From positions 23,621,201-23,685,200 of the forward strand of contig NC_092670.1 of NCBI RefSeq assembly GCF_964355755.1: a stretch of DNA of 64,000 nt, in the 5' to 3' direction. Below the pieces are notes generated by a model. It was not told where the DNA came from and ran no database searches. It saw only the letters and a program-made list of their open reading frames with translations. A program made the translations under genes and the position numbers. This DNA is from Antedon mediterranea. Its lineage: Eukaryota > Echinodermata > Crinoidea > Comatulida > Antedonidae. Below are positions 47,760 through 61,400 of this stretch, one piece after another. The first letter of the stretch is position 1. Each line of letters opens with the position of its first letter.

Positions 47760-49335
47760 GAACATTTGGCAAATGAAAAAAAAACGGGAAGAATAAGAAG
47801 ATAAAGAAAGACGGTATGAAAATGTGACAATAAAGTAGAAAGAAAATGAGGAAGAGTATGAATGGAAAGAAAAGGAAGAAAAAGAAAAACGATGCGGAAG
47901 AAGAGGAAAGCAAATGGAAAAGAGCAAAAATAAAGAAAGACAATATAAAAATGTTGCAACAGATTAGAAAGAAATTGAGGAAGAGTATGAATGGAAAGAA
48001 GAAAAAGAAAAAGAAAGACGATGCGGAAGAAGAAGAAGCAAATGGAAAAGAGCGAAAATAATAAGAAAATAAAGAAAGACGATATGAAAGTGTGGCCACA
48101 GAGGAGAAAGGAAATGAGGAAGAGTATGAATGGAAAGAAGAAGAAGATAAAGAAAAACGATGCGGAAGAAGAAGAAAGCAAATAGAAAAGAGCGAAAATA
48201 ATAAGAAAATAAAGAAAGACGATATGAAAGTGTGGCAACAGAGGAGAAAGGAAATGAGGAAGAGTATGAATGGAAAGAAGAAGAAGATAAAGAAAAACGA
48301 TGCGGAAGAAGAAGAAAGCAAATAGAAAAGAGCGAAAATAATAAGAAAATAAAGAAAGACGATATGAAAGTGTGGCAACAGAGGAGAAAGGAAATGAGGA
48401 AGAGTATGAATGGAAAGAAGAAGAAGATAAAGAAAAACGATGCGGAAGAAGAAGAAGCAAATGGAAAAGAGCGTAAATAATAAGAAAATAAAGAAAAACG
48501 ATATGAAAATATGGCAACAGAGGAGAAAGGAAATGAGGAAGAGTATGAATGGAAAGAAGAAGAAGATAAAGAAAAACGATGCGGAAGAAGAAGAAGCAAA
48601 TGGAAAAGAGCGTAAATAATAAGAAAATAAAGAAAAACGATATGAAAGTGTGGCAACAGAGGAGAAAGGAACGAGGAAGAGTATGAATGGAAAGAAGAAG
48701 AAGATAAAGAAAAACGATGTGGCAGAAGAGGAAAGCAAATGGAAAAGAGCGAAAATAATAAGAAGATAAAGAAAGACGATATGAAAGTGTGGCAACAGAG
48801 GAGAAAGGAAACGAGGAAGAGTATGAATGGAAAGAAGAAGAAGATACAGAAAAATGATGCGGAAGAAGAGGAAAGCAAATGGAAAAGAGCAAAAATAATA
48901 AGAAGATAAAGAAAGACGATATGAAAGTGTGGCAACAGTAGAGAAAGGAAATGAGGAAGAGTATGAATGGAAAGAAGAAGAAGATAAAGAAAAACGATGT
49001 GGCAGAAGAGGAAAGCAAATGGAAAAGAGCCTAAATAATAAGAAGATAAAGAAAGACGATATGAAAGTGTGGCAACAGCAGAGAAAGGAAATGAGGAAGA
49101 GTATTAATGGAAAGAAGAAGAAGATACAGAAAAATGATGTGGCAGAAGAGGAAAGCAAATGGAAAAGAGCGTAAATAATAAGAAGATAAAGAAAGACGAT
49201 ATGAAAGTGTGGCAACAGCAGAGAAAGGAAATGAGAAAGAGTATGAATGGAAAGAAGAAGAAGATAAAGAAAAATGATGTGGCAGAAGAGGAAAGCAAAT
49301 GGAAAAGAGCGAAAATAATAAGAAGATACCGTAAT
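47760..49335. repeat. Purine-rich minisatellite, unit about 139 bp, about 11 copies
   Basis: Units carry GATATGAAAGTGTGGCAACA, GAGAAAGGAAATGAGGAAGA, GTATGAATGGAAAGAAGAAG and AAACGATGCGGAAGAAG in fixed order. Starts fall at roughly 48083, 48222, 48361, 48502, 48640, 48779, 48919, 49058 and 49198, with degraded units to the left. The plus strand is almost pure purine with few C or T, so the complementary strand lacks stop codons and shows spurious ORFs of 323, 423 and 542 codons. Confidence 0.95.
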
Positions 49336-49439
49336 GAACAAGGCCATATACATGGATGCAGTCACGTGCTCAAGTGTTTACCGACCAACCGACCGACATA
49401 GTGAGCTGTAGAGTCGCGTTGCGTGCGACTAAAAACGAT

Positions 49440-52400
49440 ATGGAAATATGGCAACAGATGAGAAAGGAAATGAGAAAGAGAATGAATGGAAAGAAGAGGA
49501 AAATAAATAAAGACAATATTTAGATTGGTACTGTAGCAAAGGAAAGGAAATAAGGAAGAATGGAAAGAATAAGAAGATAAAGAAAAAGACAGACGATATA
49601 TGGAAATATATTCAGGGGAAAAAAGAAAAATTGTAAGAATGAAATGCAGATCATCGATAGCCGAGAAGAGAACTTTAGATGATAATTTTTAAGATATTGC
49701 TCTCAGTCTTGACTGTTAAAAACACTTTACTTATACAATACTAATATAACTATGTCGGATGACGGTAACTTGTTTTTAATAGAGTAGCTATCCGTGTGGT
49801 ACCATGTTTTCCGTTTAGATTGACCAGACAACGGGTTGGTCCGATCAATGCATTCTAGAGCAGGTGTGTGAACAGATTGCTGAAACAAACAAGTAATAAC
49901 CTACAGCATGCATAACATTACAGGCGGTTGCATAGAAAGAGAAATAAAACGTTCGAATCATTTATGTGTCTGTTTATCCATGACTGGACGATTTGTTGTC
50001 AATCTATGTCCCCATCTGCGTCCCTTCGTTACTTCAATGTACAAATCCAACCTGACGCATGATAAAATGAAATATTGAAGTTAAGACATTCACAGAGAAG
50101 TTGTTTAAAATGTATTGACGTTATGCCAAATATACTTCGAAAACGTTAGGTTTGAATCTCAAGAGATTGTATTTTTCTGGAAATGAATATTAAATAATAG
50201 GTTGATATGACAAGATAAACAAGTACTGATTGAATTGCTTAGGAGGCCTATATTTTTGTTAGAAAGACTGTAGCCCAAGAAAAAAAAAAGAACAATCGTT
50301 GTTATCTAAAAAAACGCTTCATTGTGTTTGTCAATGTAGCCAACATTTTCATAAACTAAGGAAATCATACGTATTGGTTAGTATTTGCAATTAAAATCTA
50401 TTTTCATTGTTTTGTTTATACAAAAATCATAAATTTTACCGTACCTGGTCTGAAGAAGTCAAGATACAATAGGCTCGAAAAGAAAGAAAGTCCACACTAG
50501 AAGCACTTTACTACAGAAATAGACTATGGTTTGTTTTAATTTTGATCATGTTTTTACTTTAAAGAAAAATAAAGAAATATAGGCCTATAAGATAGAAGAT
50601 TTTAGTAATTTTATAAATATTTTGTTGAAATGTACATTTTTAAGCGCTGTCCAAGTAAAAAGTTTTAAGTCGTAGCTTGTAATCATCATCATAAAGGACA
50701 TTTTATTATCTAAAGGTTAAGGCGAATCCCGTATTCATTTTTAACTTGCGTAATAAGCTGTTGGGAGCTCATTGTAGGTATTTTGTGGTAGGCAGGCAAG
50801 TTCCTTTCCAAGCCGCCTTATCCGTTTTTATTTACTCGGCTACCTTAACTCCTCATGCAGAATTTGATATTAGAGATCTAATAATTAAAATGGAATCAAG
50901 TTAACTAAAGCTTTGTCTACACTATCAACTAGTTTGGAAAAAATTGTGATGTGCCAAAATATGCTAGTGATATGGCCAAATATGTTACATAAATACATAA
51001 AGTGTGGACAGAGCTTAACATTCATATTTTGTCCAATTACCCATTATCATCATCTATTTTCTCGATGATAACCAAGCATAATTTATCGTATTCTTAAGTC
51101 TTTATAATGCGTTTTATTAAAAATGGAAAGACCCAACATTTGCAATATATTAAACTATATTGAAAGTAGCAGCGATCACGTCTTATTGTACATCTTTAGC
51201 AGGGTATGTCCGGTTCTTTTTCCCAGGCTTCCCATAGCTGGAGCTGCTATTCATTTGCTAGTTGAAAACATGATTGAAAATGAATAACGTTAAATGTGAT
51301 ATAGGCCAGCTGGTGTATAAAAAAACACGAACTGTTAAATCCACACATTTGTCGTGTAAACAATTAACCAATAGAAACGCATTGTTTAAATAACCAATCA
51401 CAGTGCTTGATGTATTGGCCAATAAGATTAAGGGATCTTCGCAACATAATAAAGACGGACCTGGATATTTTATGAAAAATGTACCTTTTTTACGTGGGTT
51501 ATGTGTACAGCCATTGCACAACTTGTAAATAATAATATAATAATATAATTAATTACTATATATAATATAATTTTATGATTTACTGATCTACAATTTAAAT
51601 AACACCGTGAATTCAAGAACTATTTGCCTAACTAGTACTACTACTACTACTACTAATTTACTATTTGAAATTTGTTTGCAAAACAGTTGGAAATACACGC
51701 TTATTAGGTCCGCTTCCGGTAATTTCACAAAATGTTATCATACGTTAGACATATGAAACGCCAAAGGTGCAATTTAATATATCTTTACTTTTGTAATACC
51801 CAGCATCTACGTGCTCATGCGTGTGTTCAATCGTGGAAGTAGACATTTATAAAAATATATTTCTACCTCCATGGTTCAATATATTCCAGCATCGTGTGTG
51901 AGCGTATATCGATTCTCTTGAGAGTACAGTATTAATAAACCGGAATTTCAATCACCATGAATGTAGCGATTTACACTCTCGGTTACCTTTACAGCAAGCC
52001 AACGACCCTCTAGTTAAATTGGTTGGAAACAATTTATATTTGGTTGGTTTCACGCACTCACGTGATCATTTTGTGCAACACGTTTTGGAATCTATTTGCA
52101 GGAAATATCTTAATTTCACGGTGAGAGCACACAGCGATTTTACTAAATGAGAATTTCACCGAGTGAAGCCGATTTAATTTCTCTGTCTTCCCCAGCGATT
52201 CTTCAGAGTTGAGTACACCATTTTGTTTGCCTGGCTAACAGTTCATTAAAAGTCAGCACGCAATCTAGGTCGTTCGCCCGCACTCGTGGGAAACCGAACT
52301 TCGTTCGTACATGTAATCATGCAATCGCACTTTTCGCACTTGGGGACGCCGAGTTGCAATTTGATTATACACATTTTATATATTAATCAAACCCCACAAC

Positions 52401-55400
52401 ATGATTTTGATATAAACAAAGATAGTTTAGATAATAAACACAAAAGCAAGCTTTTATTTTAATACATTATTATCTTATCATTATTATCTTGCCATGATGA
52501 ATCAATAATAGATATTTTAAATAAATTGATGTACAAAAATTAAAATTATATTTAAAAATTGAAGATCAGACCTGGACAACTTCCAAGTGGCACGACAGAC
52601 AACTCGGAAGGTAATAATACGGGTAGCAAATAATTTGATTATTGCGAAACATTAATAATCAGACATACGAATGGCCTAAAACATTCAATTTCAACCCGTG
52701 CCTCTCTCTCAACCTGGATTAGGCCCAATGGATTCTAATGAAGTTTAAGCAATAAATCTGATGATAGATATATTTGTTGAAATAAAACTCTGTCATCTGT
52801 GGTTCACGTCAAGATCCAATGAAATTATAGCGTCTGAATTGTTTATCTAATTAGGCCCATAATAGAAATTCTTTAAACTTTATGACTACGTCACGCGATG
52901 AATAAAAATAAAAAGTAGTTCAACTTTAACCTGAGCTAAATTTTAAGATAGGCCTACATTATAATAATGTGTATAGGCCTAGTGCAAACTTGAAAAGCGG
53001 CGGGAGAACTTATTTTATGTCCAAAATCAGTCATTTGCGTGTTGGAAGTTCAAGGCAGCTTAGGACATATACAGGAAGCCGGGCCCGGGGTGTCAAAATA
53101 TTATCATCTATTAATTTTATCATTATCTTCTTTTAAACCGAGCAGTTAATAAATCGTTAATGAAATCCAATAATTAATCATCGAGACAGAATCGACTGCG
53201 TTCAGGATTTGAACTTGAATAGATCGTTGTAGGGCCATTGGAGGAATTCAGGATTAGGTGGCCTAGGCTTGACCGCGGACGTATCTATGGCGCCTAGCGC
53301 TTTATAGCCTTGTGTATAAATTAGCATTTATTGCTGTTTCGTGCGGTGAGATTACCTCTGCGTCAACCGTGATTACAACTTCAACTTCCTTTTTCTGACG
53401 CTGGTTAATCAGAATACTGGGTGGTGTTTAGCTGTCTAAAATGTTCGCTAATTAAGTGACAAATTCCGTATCATCATCGTTCAATTATCATATAACTGAC
53501 ATGTTTATAATCATTTAATCAGTGTCGGAGGGAAATCTCGTGCAAAACAAAAAATATGATTTCATTGAGGGATTAGGATGATTATAGATGATGTATCAGC
53601 AATAATAGGCCTACTCAGATATATATATATAGATTTAATATGTATATTTAGATAATATACGTTATTTATTATTTATTAAATTGTTATAGTTCAATATCAT
53701 ATTATTACTCACGAATCGTGTAATACAAACTGTTTATTATTCAAAACACTAATATATCTAGTATTTTTATATTAAATCAAACAAGTGTACTAATGTTTTT
53801 CTTATGAACAGGATTGCCACTTTTAAGAAGTATTATTGTGAACGAAGTCGATTATGGTTATCCTTATAACCTTGCCTAAATAGGCCTATATAAAATTCCA
53901 AATAAGAATATTAAATATTTTTTGATACTGTATATCATTTTCTACTCGCAGTTTTTAAAAATTATTAAGGAAAAAAAAAATCTCGTGCCAGATACAAAAA
54001 CGATGTTTTTATTTTTTTTTAAAGTCTAGCCTACAAAATAACTTCTTTCATTATTCGTACAGAGTCGGCCTAGGCTTGCAGATTGTAATTTACTAAACAC
54101 ACGATGTAATAGGCCTAATAAAGCATGGTAAATAACCAAGACATTTTTTTTTTCCATTAGATTTATTTACTTATAAAGATAGATTAGGCCCAAGATTTAT
54201 GTTATGATTTGTGTTATTTTTTCAATTTTTTTTCGTATAATAAAAAATGTCGGTCGTTGAGGTAAAATTCATAGTGTGGCCACACTTGTGTTATCTGTAC
54301 TAACATTTGATGATAATTCGTCTGAAAATGAACATCATGTCAAAACTATTAGGCAAATGACTCATCAATTTCCAGTACAAAGACCCCTTTCACCTTGACC
54401 AGCGAGCTTCACTTGTCGGTATATGTACGTGAAGGTAATTTCCCCCTCCTGTAATATAGGCCTAATGTGGGTAAGCTAAACCACTTGAAAAGCCCGGTGA
54501 TGTTTGTCGGTATGTAAACGTCAACTTCCCCTGTAATGGTCTTATGCAGTGTACATGACCTCGACCTATTGCGTATGTCAAGATTTTGGTAAATGTTCAA
54601 GACTTAAAAAACAATAGGCCTAAGCTGTTGATAAGCGTTGTTTATAAAGTATTTGAGTTAAAATAAAGAAACGTGCACGTAGGCCTTCCGATTCTCATGC
54701 TTGTTTCGTTTAATAAGGTGAAAAATGAATAGTGGGGTGGGATGATGTAAGAGATAGGACATATCAGCAAAATTGTTAGGTCCTTGGCCTCCCTATTTCA
54801 AAATACATTTCCGCAGACAATAATCTGTGAACAGCCAGCATGACAGTGACCATAGGGATCTCAATAATATATCTGTATACTCCCATTCTAATATTATATA
54901 CACACACGATGTTCTAATTATTGAGGGATAAACTATAGATTTTGTAATATGGCCCCAAGTTTCGTACCACTTGTGTCCATCCTAACCCGATTGAGTATAA
55001 TAATAATACACCAACAAGGCCACTCTTTTCCCTATGAGTGTTCGTGCATATATAGCATGAGACATGTTTTACTAAACATGACATGTCAAACATTGTTAGT
55101 CTTAACAATCAATACAAAAACAGTTTACAAGTTAGTAAGGCTTAATCTAATTGAGATGTCTATTTTTAACCATGTATTTACAGTTGAACACGTTTAAGCC
55201 TTATTATCGTATTATTACGCACGATGGGGTGGATTTATTCTACAAAATGAACATGGCAATGAACTCGATGATGCCAAATTTATAGTATTTGAAATTACTT
55301 AAGTCAATTGGAGAGAAACGGGCTTTCCTAATATAGTTATTAATTTTTTTATTTTTATTTACTACAAACAAAGTACCGTACAACACGGCAATAAAACTAC

Positions 55401-56055
55401 ACATTTCCCAGGTTCAGTTGATACTTTTTAATATAGTTGCTTTATACATTTCATAATTATACAATATTGTATAAGAACAGCAGAACTAAAAACGGGAGAC
55501 ATGACATCTACTGTTATTATAGTAGTACGGTACAGTATAAGGTGACAACAACGTGTCTTATATATATTCTCTAGCGTTAAAACATATTTTGCCTCTTCAT
55601 CGAAAAATTCCCTGTGCCATATAAAATGTCCCCTAAGTTGGTTTTACTAGGCCTATTTAGTAGGACGGACATTTAGTTACAGAAAAATTTAAAAAACGAC
55701 GTTCTATCTTGTTGAAAATTCTTTTATTCCAGATATAGATTAATTCTATTTTTAGCCCTCATTGGGGTTCTTTCAATATGATATCACAAAAGAGTGTACA
55801 AACGTTGTTGCGTGCAAGGTGCAATGCTTGTATTGTATTCTACTATCTTTCAAACAGCTTATCACCTATCGTTAAATTGCTCGTCGAGTTCCATTATTGT
55901 TCAACTCACACAAACTAAAATCGCCCAAAAATTGAAATTAATAAGGCTGGGATAAATAAATCAGTTATTGAAGATCAGTAACTTAATTACTCATTCGTTA
56001 ATTCGAAAGCAATAATAGACAATTTGACACAACCAAAATGGCATATGACTTTAGA
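49440..56055. other. No gene seen
   Basis: A degraded edge of the purine-rich repeat (49440-49600), one MITE (50907-51018), an (ACT)n run near 51639 and many TAGGCCTA words. No supported exon. Confidence 0.4.
50907..51018. mobile_element. Palindromic MITE, family A, shortened copy 4
   Basis: Begins AAAGCTTTGTCTACACTATC and ends GTGTGGACAGAGCTTAA. The centre is reduced relative to the 10.7 and 18.6 kb copies. Confidence 0.7.
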
Positions 56056-56057
56056 GA

Positions 56058-56330
56058 GTTGACCCCTTTATTCACCCCCGTGACAATAAGTGTTCATGGC
56101 TGACCCCCTCGTGACGATAGATGTTCATGCATGACCCTCCTCGTTTTGATAGCTGTTCATGGTTGACCTCTCGTGTCAATATGTGTTCATGGTTGACCTC
56201 TCGTGTTGATAGGTATTCATGGTTGACCTCTCGTGTCGATATGTGTTAATGCCTGACCCCTCGTGTCGACCGGGTGTTTATGCCTTACCCCTTCGTGTCG
56301 AATGTTTGCCTGAACCCCTCGTGTAGATAG
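56058..56330. repeat. 30 bp tandem repeat, about nine units
   Basis: The unit is GTTGACCTCTCGTGTCGATA followed by TGTGTTCATG. Central units are nearly identical and the outer ones diverge. Confidence 0.9.
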
Positions 56331-57821
56331 GTGTTGCACGCTATCCCGGGATCGCGTGATAGCAATGCAGATTATATTTCAAGTGATCGATAAAAGTAAA
56401 TAAAAGCTTAGGATAAGAAGCTAATGTCATCTATAGAGATAATCCTGGTAGAACTTTTGAACTTGGCGAAACTTTAAACATTTGAGACTTTTAGAGCGTG
56501 CATGATTACCGACCGAAGGTTGTATCGTCGTGGGAAATACGACGTTAGAAGATCGCGTGCGAGTGGCTTATAAGTCTAAGTTATGACTGAACAAGTACTC
56601 TGAACGAAAAGGTAGACAATTTTTCGATTCAATGCAAACGCTATTGTTATTAAGTCCCCAACGTAACTTTACTGTCGCATAGGCTTTGGAAAAAGCAACA
56701 AAGTGCTGTTTTAAGTACAATGATATAACTACACAGACGAGTGAGTTCTTTCTGTGTGATGTCATTGGAGCGAGAACGAACGGGTCCGTGTGACGACTAT
56801 CTCAAATCCTGCTTCTCTCTACTTAAGGTCACGTACTGTTTTATTGTACACATTGCGTGATTCTTTCAAATTATTTACACTGTTGTACTGTATGTAGTTT
56901 TACTATATGAAACAATAAATCTGTAATGTTATTATTTAAAAGCCTACACTAACCCTGTTTAAACGATTTCACTATGTGATGTTCACAAGTCTCTCTCGAG
57001 TTAAATACCATACACGTCATGGTGACGGTTGCACGTACAATTGAACGCCTAATCTTTTCCCCCAACAGAATTAATAGGTATAGTCTTACGAGACAACTAT
57101 AGCATCTTGACATAAACTAAGCCATTCTCCTTCAAAAATGATCACCTATTTACATTACACTATTATGTCTACACTAATCTACTACAATTGCAATAAGACA
57201 ACACGTGTTTGAACCGTACTAAGGTACTTTCCCTTCCACCCCCGCAAATTATGACATAACCTATTTTGTCGAAAGTTATTCCAGACTACATATAGGTCAT
57301 GCAGCCATGGAATTTGGAAGAGTATCTGCTGCCCTTCACGGCCGCTCAAATGGCTTTACAATGTATTAAATAATATTGTACTAGACCTTTTCTTTTTCAA
57401 AAATATTCTCAGGTATATTTATTAATATAAAACCATAGGCCTACAATCAGAAGGCAGCCAAAGACTGAACAATCTACACACAATGTACAATAACAAGCAA
57501 TACAAGGGAATAGCACACAGCAAGACAAGTTATGAAGATGTTTTGTAGGCCTAAACATTTTTAAAAGTTTAAAATGTGTACTACTGAACCACTACAGAAT
57601 TTTAGATTGTTAGAAGATACATTAATTATGTTAATAATAGTAGTATAGGGATTGTGATAAGTGATACCGTAATTCTCATATATAGGCCTATATTTATATA
57701 TATATATATATAAACACAGTAGGCAAAGAACATTAATTCTAAACCGCCCGGTGATATACTGAAATTTAATTAATTAATTTGAAACGATAAAGATGAGGAA
57801 ATCTGTGAGAATGAGAAAAAG

Positions 57822-57950
57822 TCGCCCCAACCGAGACTCGAACTCGGACCGTCTGAATTCTGATAGTTAAAATGGGCTGGGACCTGCGGGAAAACATTTC
57901 ATCGTGACACGTTTTGTTTTGCTTCTTCTCTAACCGCTGATCGGGCCGCA
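57822..57950 (-). mobile_element. tRNA-like / SINE-like element with inverted partner
   Basis: On the minus strand a tRNA-like A-box region (GATCAGCGGTTAGAG) is followed about 90 bases later by a B box (GAGTTCGAGTCTCGG) and TTGGGGCGAC, then TTTTT. The gap is longer than in a tRNA, so this is a tRNA-derived SINE or a tRNA relic with an insertion. Bases 57854-57950 recur exactly, inverted, at 58396-58492. Confidence 0.5.
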
Positions 57951-58395
57951 TTTATATAAATAAATAAATTAACAGCAGAAAACTTGGTTACTTCATTGTT
58001 TTAATCACTACAAATTTGTTTCGTAAGACCAGCATGTAGCTAGTATTATATGAATATTATCTTTCCTTTAGTATTTCTTTCAATTAAAACGTGTTACAAG
58101 GCCTAATTAACATTTTCAAAATTCTAATATAATGCTAGTTGGTAGTTCATTCACCATGGTACTAAGTGAAACAATCGCGTGCATTGAATTAATTATTGAT
58201 TAAAATTGACCACCAGTCAATCTGTAACATAAGCGGCACTGTGTTCACTGTGTTTTTGCTATGCTCAATATCGTTTTCGACAACTTCCGAAAGCGTGTGA
58301 ACTTGACGACCTATTAGCTCACGTATTAATGTGTAATTGTAAAAGTTCGTATAACCTCTAAGAAAAAATACGTTCGTGGACACGCACATTGTGCT

Positions 58396-58492
58396 TGCGG
58401 CCCGATCAGCGGTTAGAGAAGAAGCAAAACAAAACGTGTCACGATGAAATGTTTTCCCGCAGGTCCCAGCCCATTTTAACTATCAGAATTCA
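58396..58492 (+). repeat. Exact inverted partner of 57854-57950 (97 bp)
   Basis: Identical to the reverse complement of 57854-57950 over 97 bases, with 445 bp between. It contains the A-box-like half but stops at AGAATTCA before the B box. Confidence 0.95.
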
Positions 58493-58499
58493 AGGTAAA

Positions 58500-61400
58500 A
58501 ATGTAGGACTACTTTACAAACTGTAAAATAGAATGTAGAGTGCATGAGCTATATACTGCAGGACAAGTGTGAGGCGATTCAAAGGCCGGAAGTGTTGAAA
58601 TATATTTGTCAGCGAAAAATCATGCACTATGTATTTAACCAAATACATGTCAAATATAGTTCGTGCGGCGCCTTTACTCGCGGCATTATTATAACTCTAG
58701 ACCTATAGATTGCACTTTCATAATAAGTGGTCGTAACGAACTAGTTGTTTTCTTTTTATATAACTTTCTGTTATTATTAATAGATAGTAAATAAGTGTAA
58801 AGTTCTTTATTCGAATCACGTAGAGCAAAATGCATAACATTAGAACACATATACTTTTGGGAACACAGACAAAATTATTACTGTATAGACGTACTGTAAT
58901 AGTAAGTTTAATACCCGTAGTAATGATAGGTTTTCTTGGTAAAAGAAAGGAAAACAAGCAAATAAAGTATGTTTTACACGCGCTAAACTTAAAGGGGATA
59001 CATTACATCTGGAGAAACTGGAAGCGCTGAGGCATGGTCTAATATGTATCCGAAATTCCATATTTTAGACGAACAATAATACTTTATTGACCACTTTTAG
59101 TATATATGTAGAGCTGGACATTCTCAGCATCGGCGAAATACATTTTTCCACATTTGGTCCTGTAATGTTACGATTGGACTCGTCAGAACACGTGTTTCTT
59201 TAAACCCGTTTAAATCCCAAAACAGATTTTCTTGCCAGTAGAAACAGGTCCACACAATCACCAAAAAGTATCGATTAAAAACGCTTTCATTGATTAAACC
59301 CCGATTGTATTCAATACCAAAATGTTAATAATTTGAATGTTCTTGATTCATCATATTCTTCACAATGACGTATCAATCATAATTTCTGCGTAATCAGCTG
59401 CTTTTTAGTATGGGGTTCTCCGTAATACTTTTCGACAGGTGAATGTCCTTGTCGATAGCGTGCGAAGCAGCAGTGACGTTTCATACGCTCGACCTATTTA
59501 CGGCAATAGATTGCTGAATTGGCCTAAAATTAACGTGTTATGTATCAACATAGCCAATTAATTTTCGCCTTTTGATAACACAAGCCTTGTGGTTGGAGAG
59601 GTCAGTGCGTTCAATAGTATTTTATCCCGACGGCTAGGCCTAAATAAAAACTAAACTAGGCTCGAGTTTCCACACCATATGCACGCAACTATAAACGTGC
59701 ACGCGATAGAGTCCTCATGATTATGAAATTTAACATGTTATAATGATGCACAACATTAAGTTTTACGGTCACATGTATTTGTAATAATCACTTAATTAAA
59801 ACATTATTACGGTACGAAGGTGTGGAAGTATGCCTCCCCTCTGAATAATGTACGGTACGCCCCAATCCCCAATTGTAGGCCTACGTTATAATGTTATCCT
59901 TTCCGCATGTTATAAGACGATTGTTCATTTGATTTTTATTGATTGTTCAACGAGAGGCCAATTTATGATTGGCAGGTGGTGTGGGCATCCGTAGCCTACT
60001 TTTGATGACCCCCTTCACTAGAAATATGAATCGTCTGCTCTCGTGCCTTTGACATGGTACGGTTCACGTTCAAGTTGAGTCCAGCTTTGCAAAACCATAC
60101 ATAATGGCTATTTAACAATTAGTTAAAATTCACGCAGCCATCTATTTTTCCATAATTAAAATATGAATTTTATGTTACAGCTTGGCAGCATAATGGTGAT
60201 CAGGATACGATAATACTTTATTTAGAACCTTCTCCGTTGGTGACACACTTATATCACATAATCTATTTTGCCATATACAAAACGAACATACAGACAGAAC
60301 AATGTAGGCCTAAATATGCAATGAGGGCATGGATGTGAAAAATTTAGTATTTTTTATTTTCATTTTTGACAAAAATCATTGCAGAAATTAAACGGAAAAA
60401 AATAAACAGAATAATATAATATATAATATAGCTCAATTTTATAATAATAAATCTAAAAAAAAATGTTGTGGATAATTATAATTATTTGCACTCTTTATCT
60501 TAACATATTGTAACTTAATCAGATGAAGCTTTAAAAAAGAAAACTTATATATTCCCAGAAGCTATATAGGCCTGCATGTCAAATGGAGCCGGGAGCCATG
60601 GTTTTTATTGAATAAAAGAAAGATATTGCATTTAAAAAGAAAGTCGACCTAACATTTTATGATAGTAGGCTAATACGAATTATTATAAAGACTTAAATTT
60701 CGCAAGTGCTATATATTATATATAAATAGACTATGATTAATAATAAAAAAATTAGTCACAATAGGTAGCAGATCCATTGAGCGGATGCATAATGTTCAGC
60801 TTTTGAATCAACATAAAAACCACCTATAGGTGGGCCTACAGAATATTTTTTTCTCACTATATTATGGCCTTGTCAGCATACTATAGATAGATATTTCCGC
60901 AAAGTAAAAAGAAGGAGATAGCATAATAAACATTTCGGTGTTTATTCGTGTGAGAAATTCGTTTCTTAAAGATGTATTCTCCTCCTAAAAACATTATTTT
61001 TAAACATTTTTTTGGTCAAATATGCAATTTTAATGTTACATAATAGTTATTCACTTTTACCAAAAATTGGATTGAAAAAAAAAATTTACATTAAAACACT
61101 AAATTTAAAGCAAAACATATTCAAATTGGCTGCCAGCAAATTGGTTTTTGGTTAAATTTAACCATTTATTTTGTCTTATTAGTGAAAACATGATTTTGTG
61201 CATTTTTTTCTACGAAAGTGCCTAACTTTATCAAAGTCTGATGTTATTAATCTTCATTTTCATGTTTTTAGGGGACAATACATCTTTAATATTTGAATAA
61301 CAAAAAGTAAAAGTGTGTTATAAAAAGTTAAAAATATAAAACCAAACATTCTTATACTTGGCTAACAACAACATTATTGATAAAACATTTCTACAAACGA

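Noticed and set aside
47737-49365. Minus-strand ORFs of 542, 423 and 323 codons rich in F, S and L
   Set aside because: They lie over a purine-rich minisatellite whose complement cannot easily form stop codons. The 139 bp period rotates the frame, and three frames are open at once. No protein features beyond the repeat.
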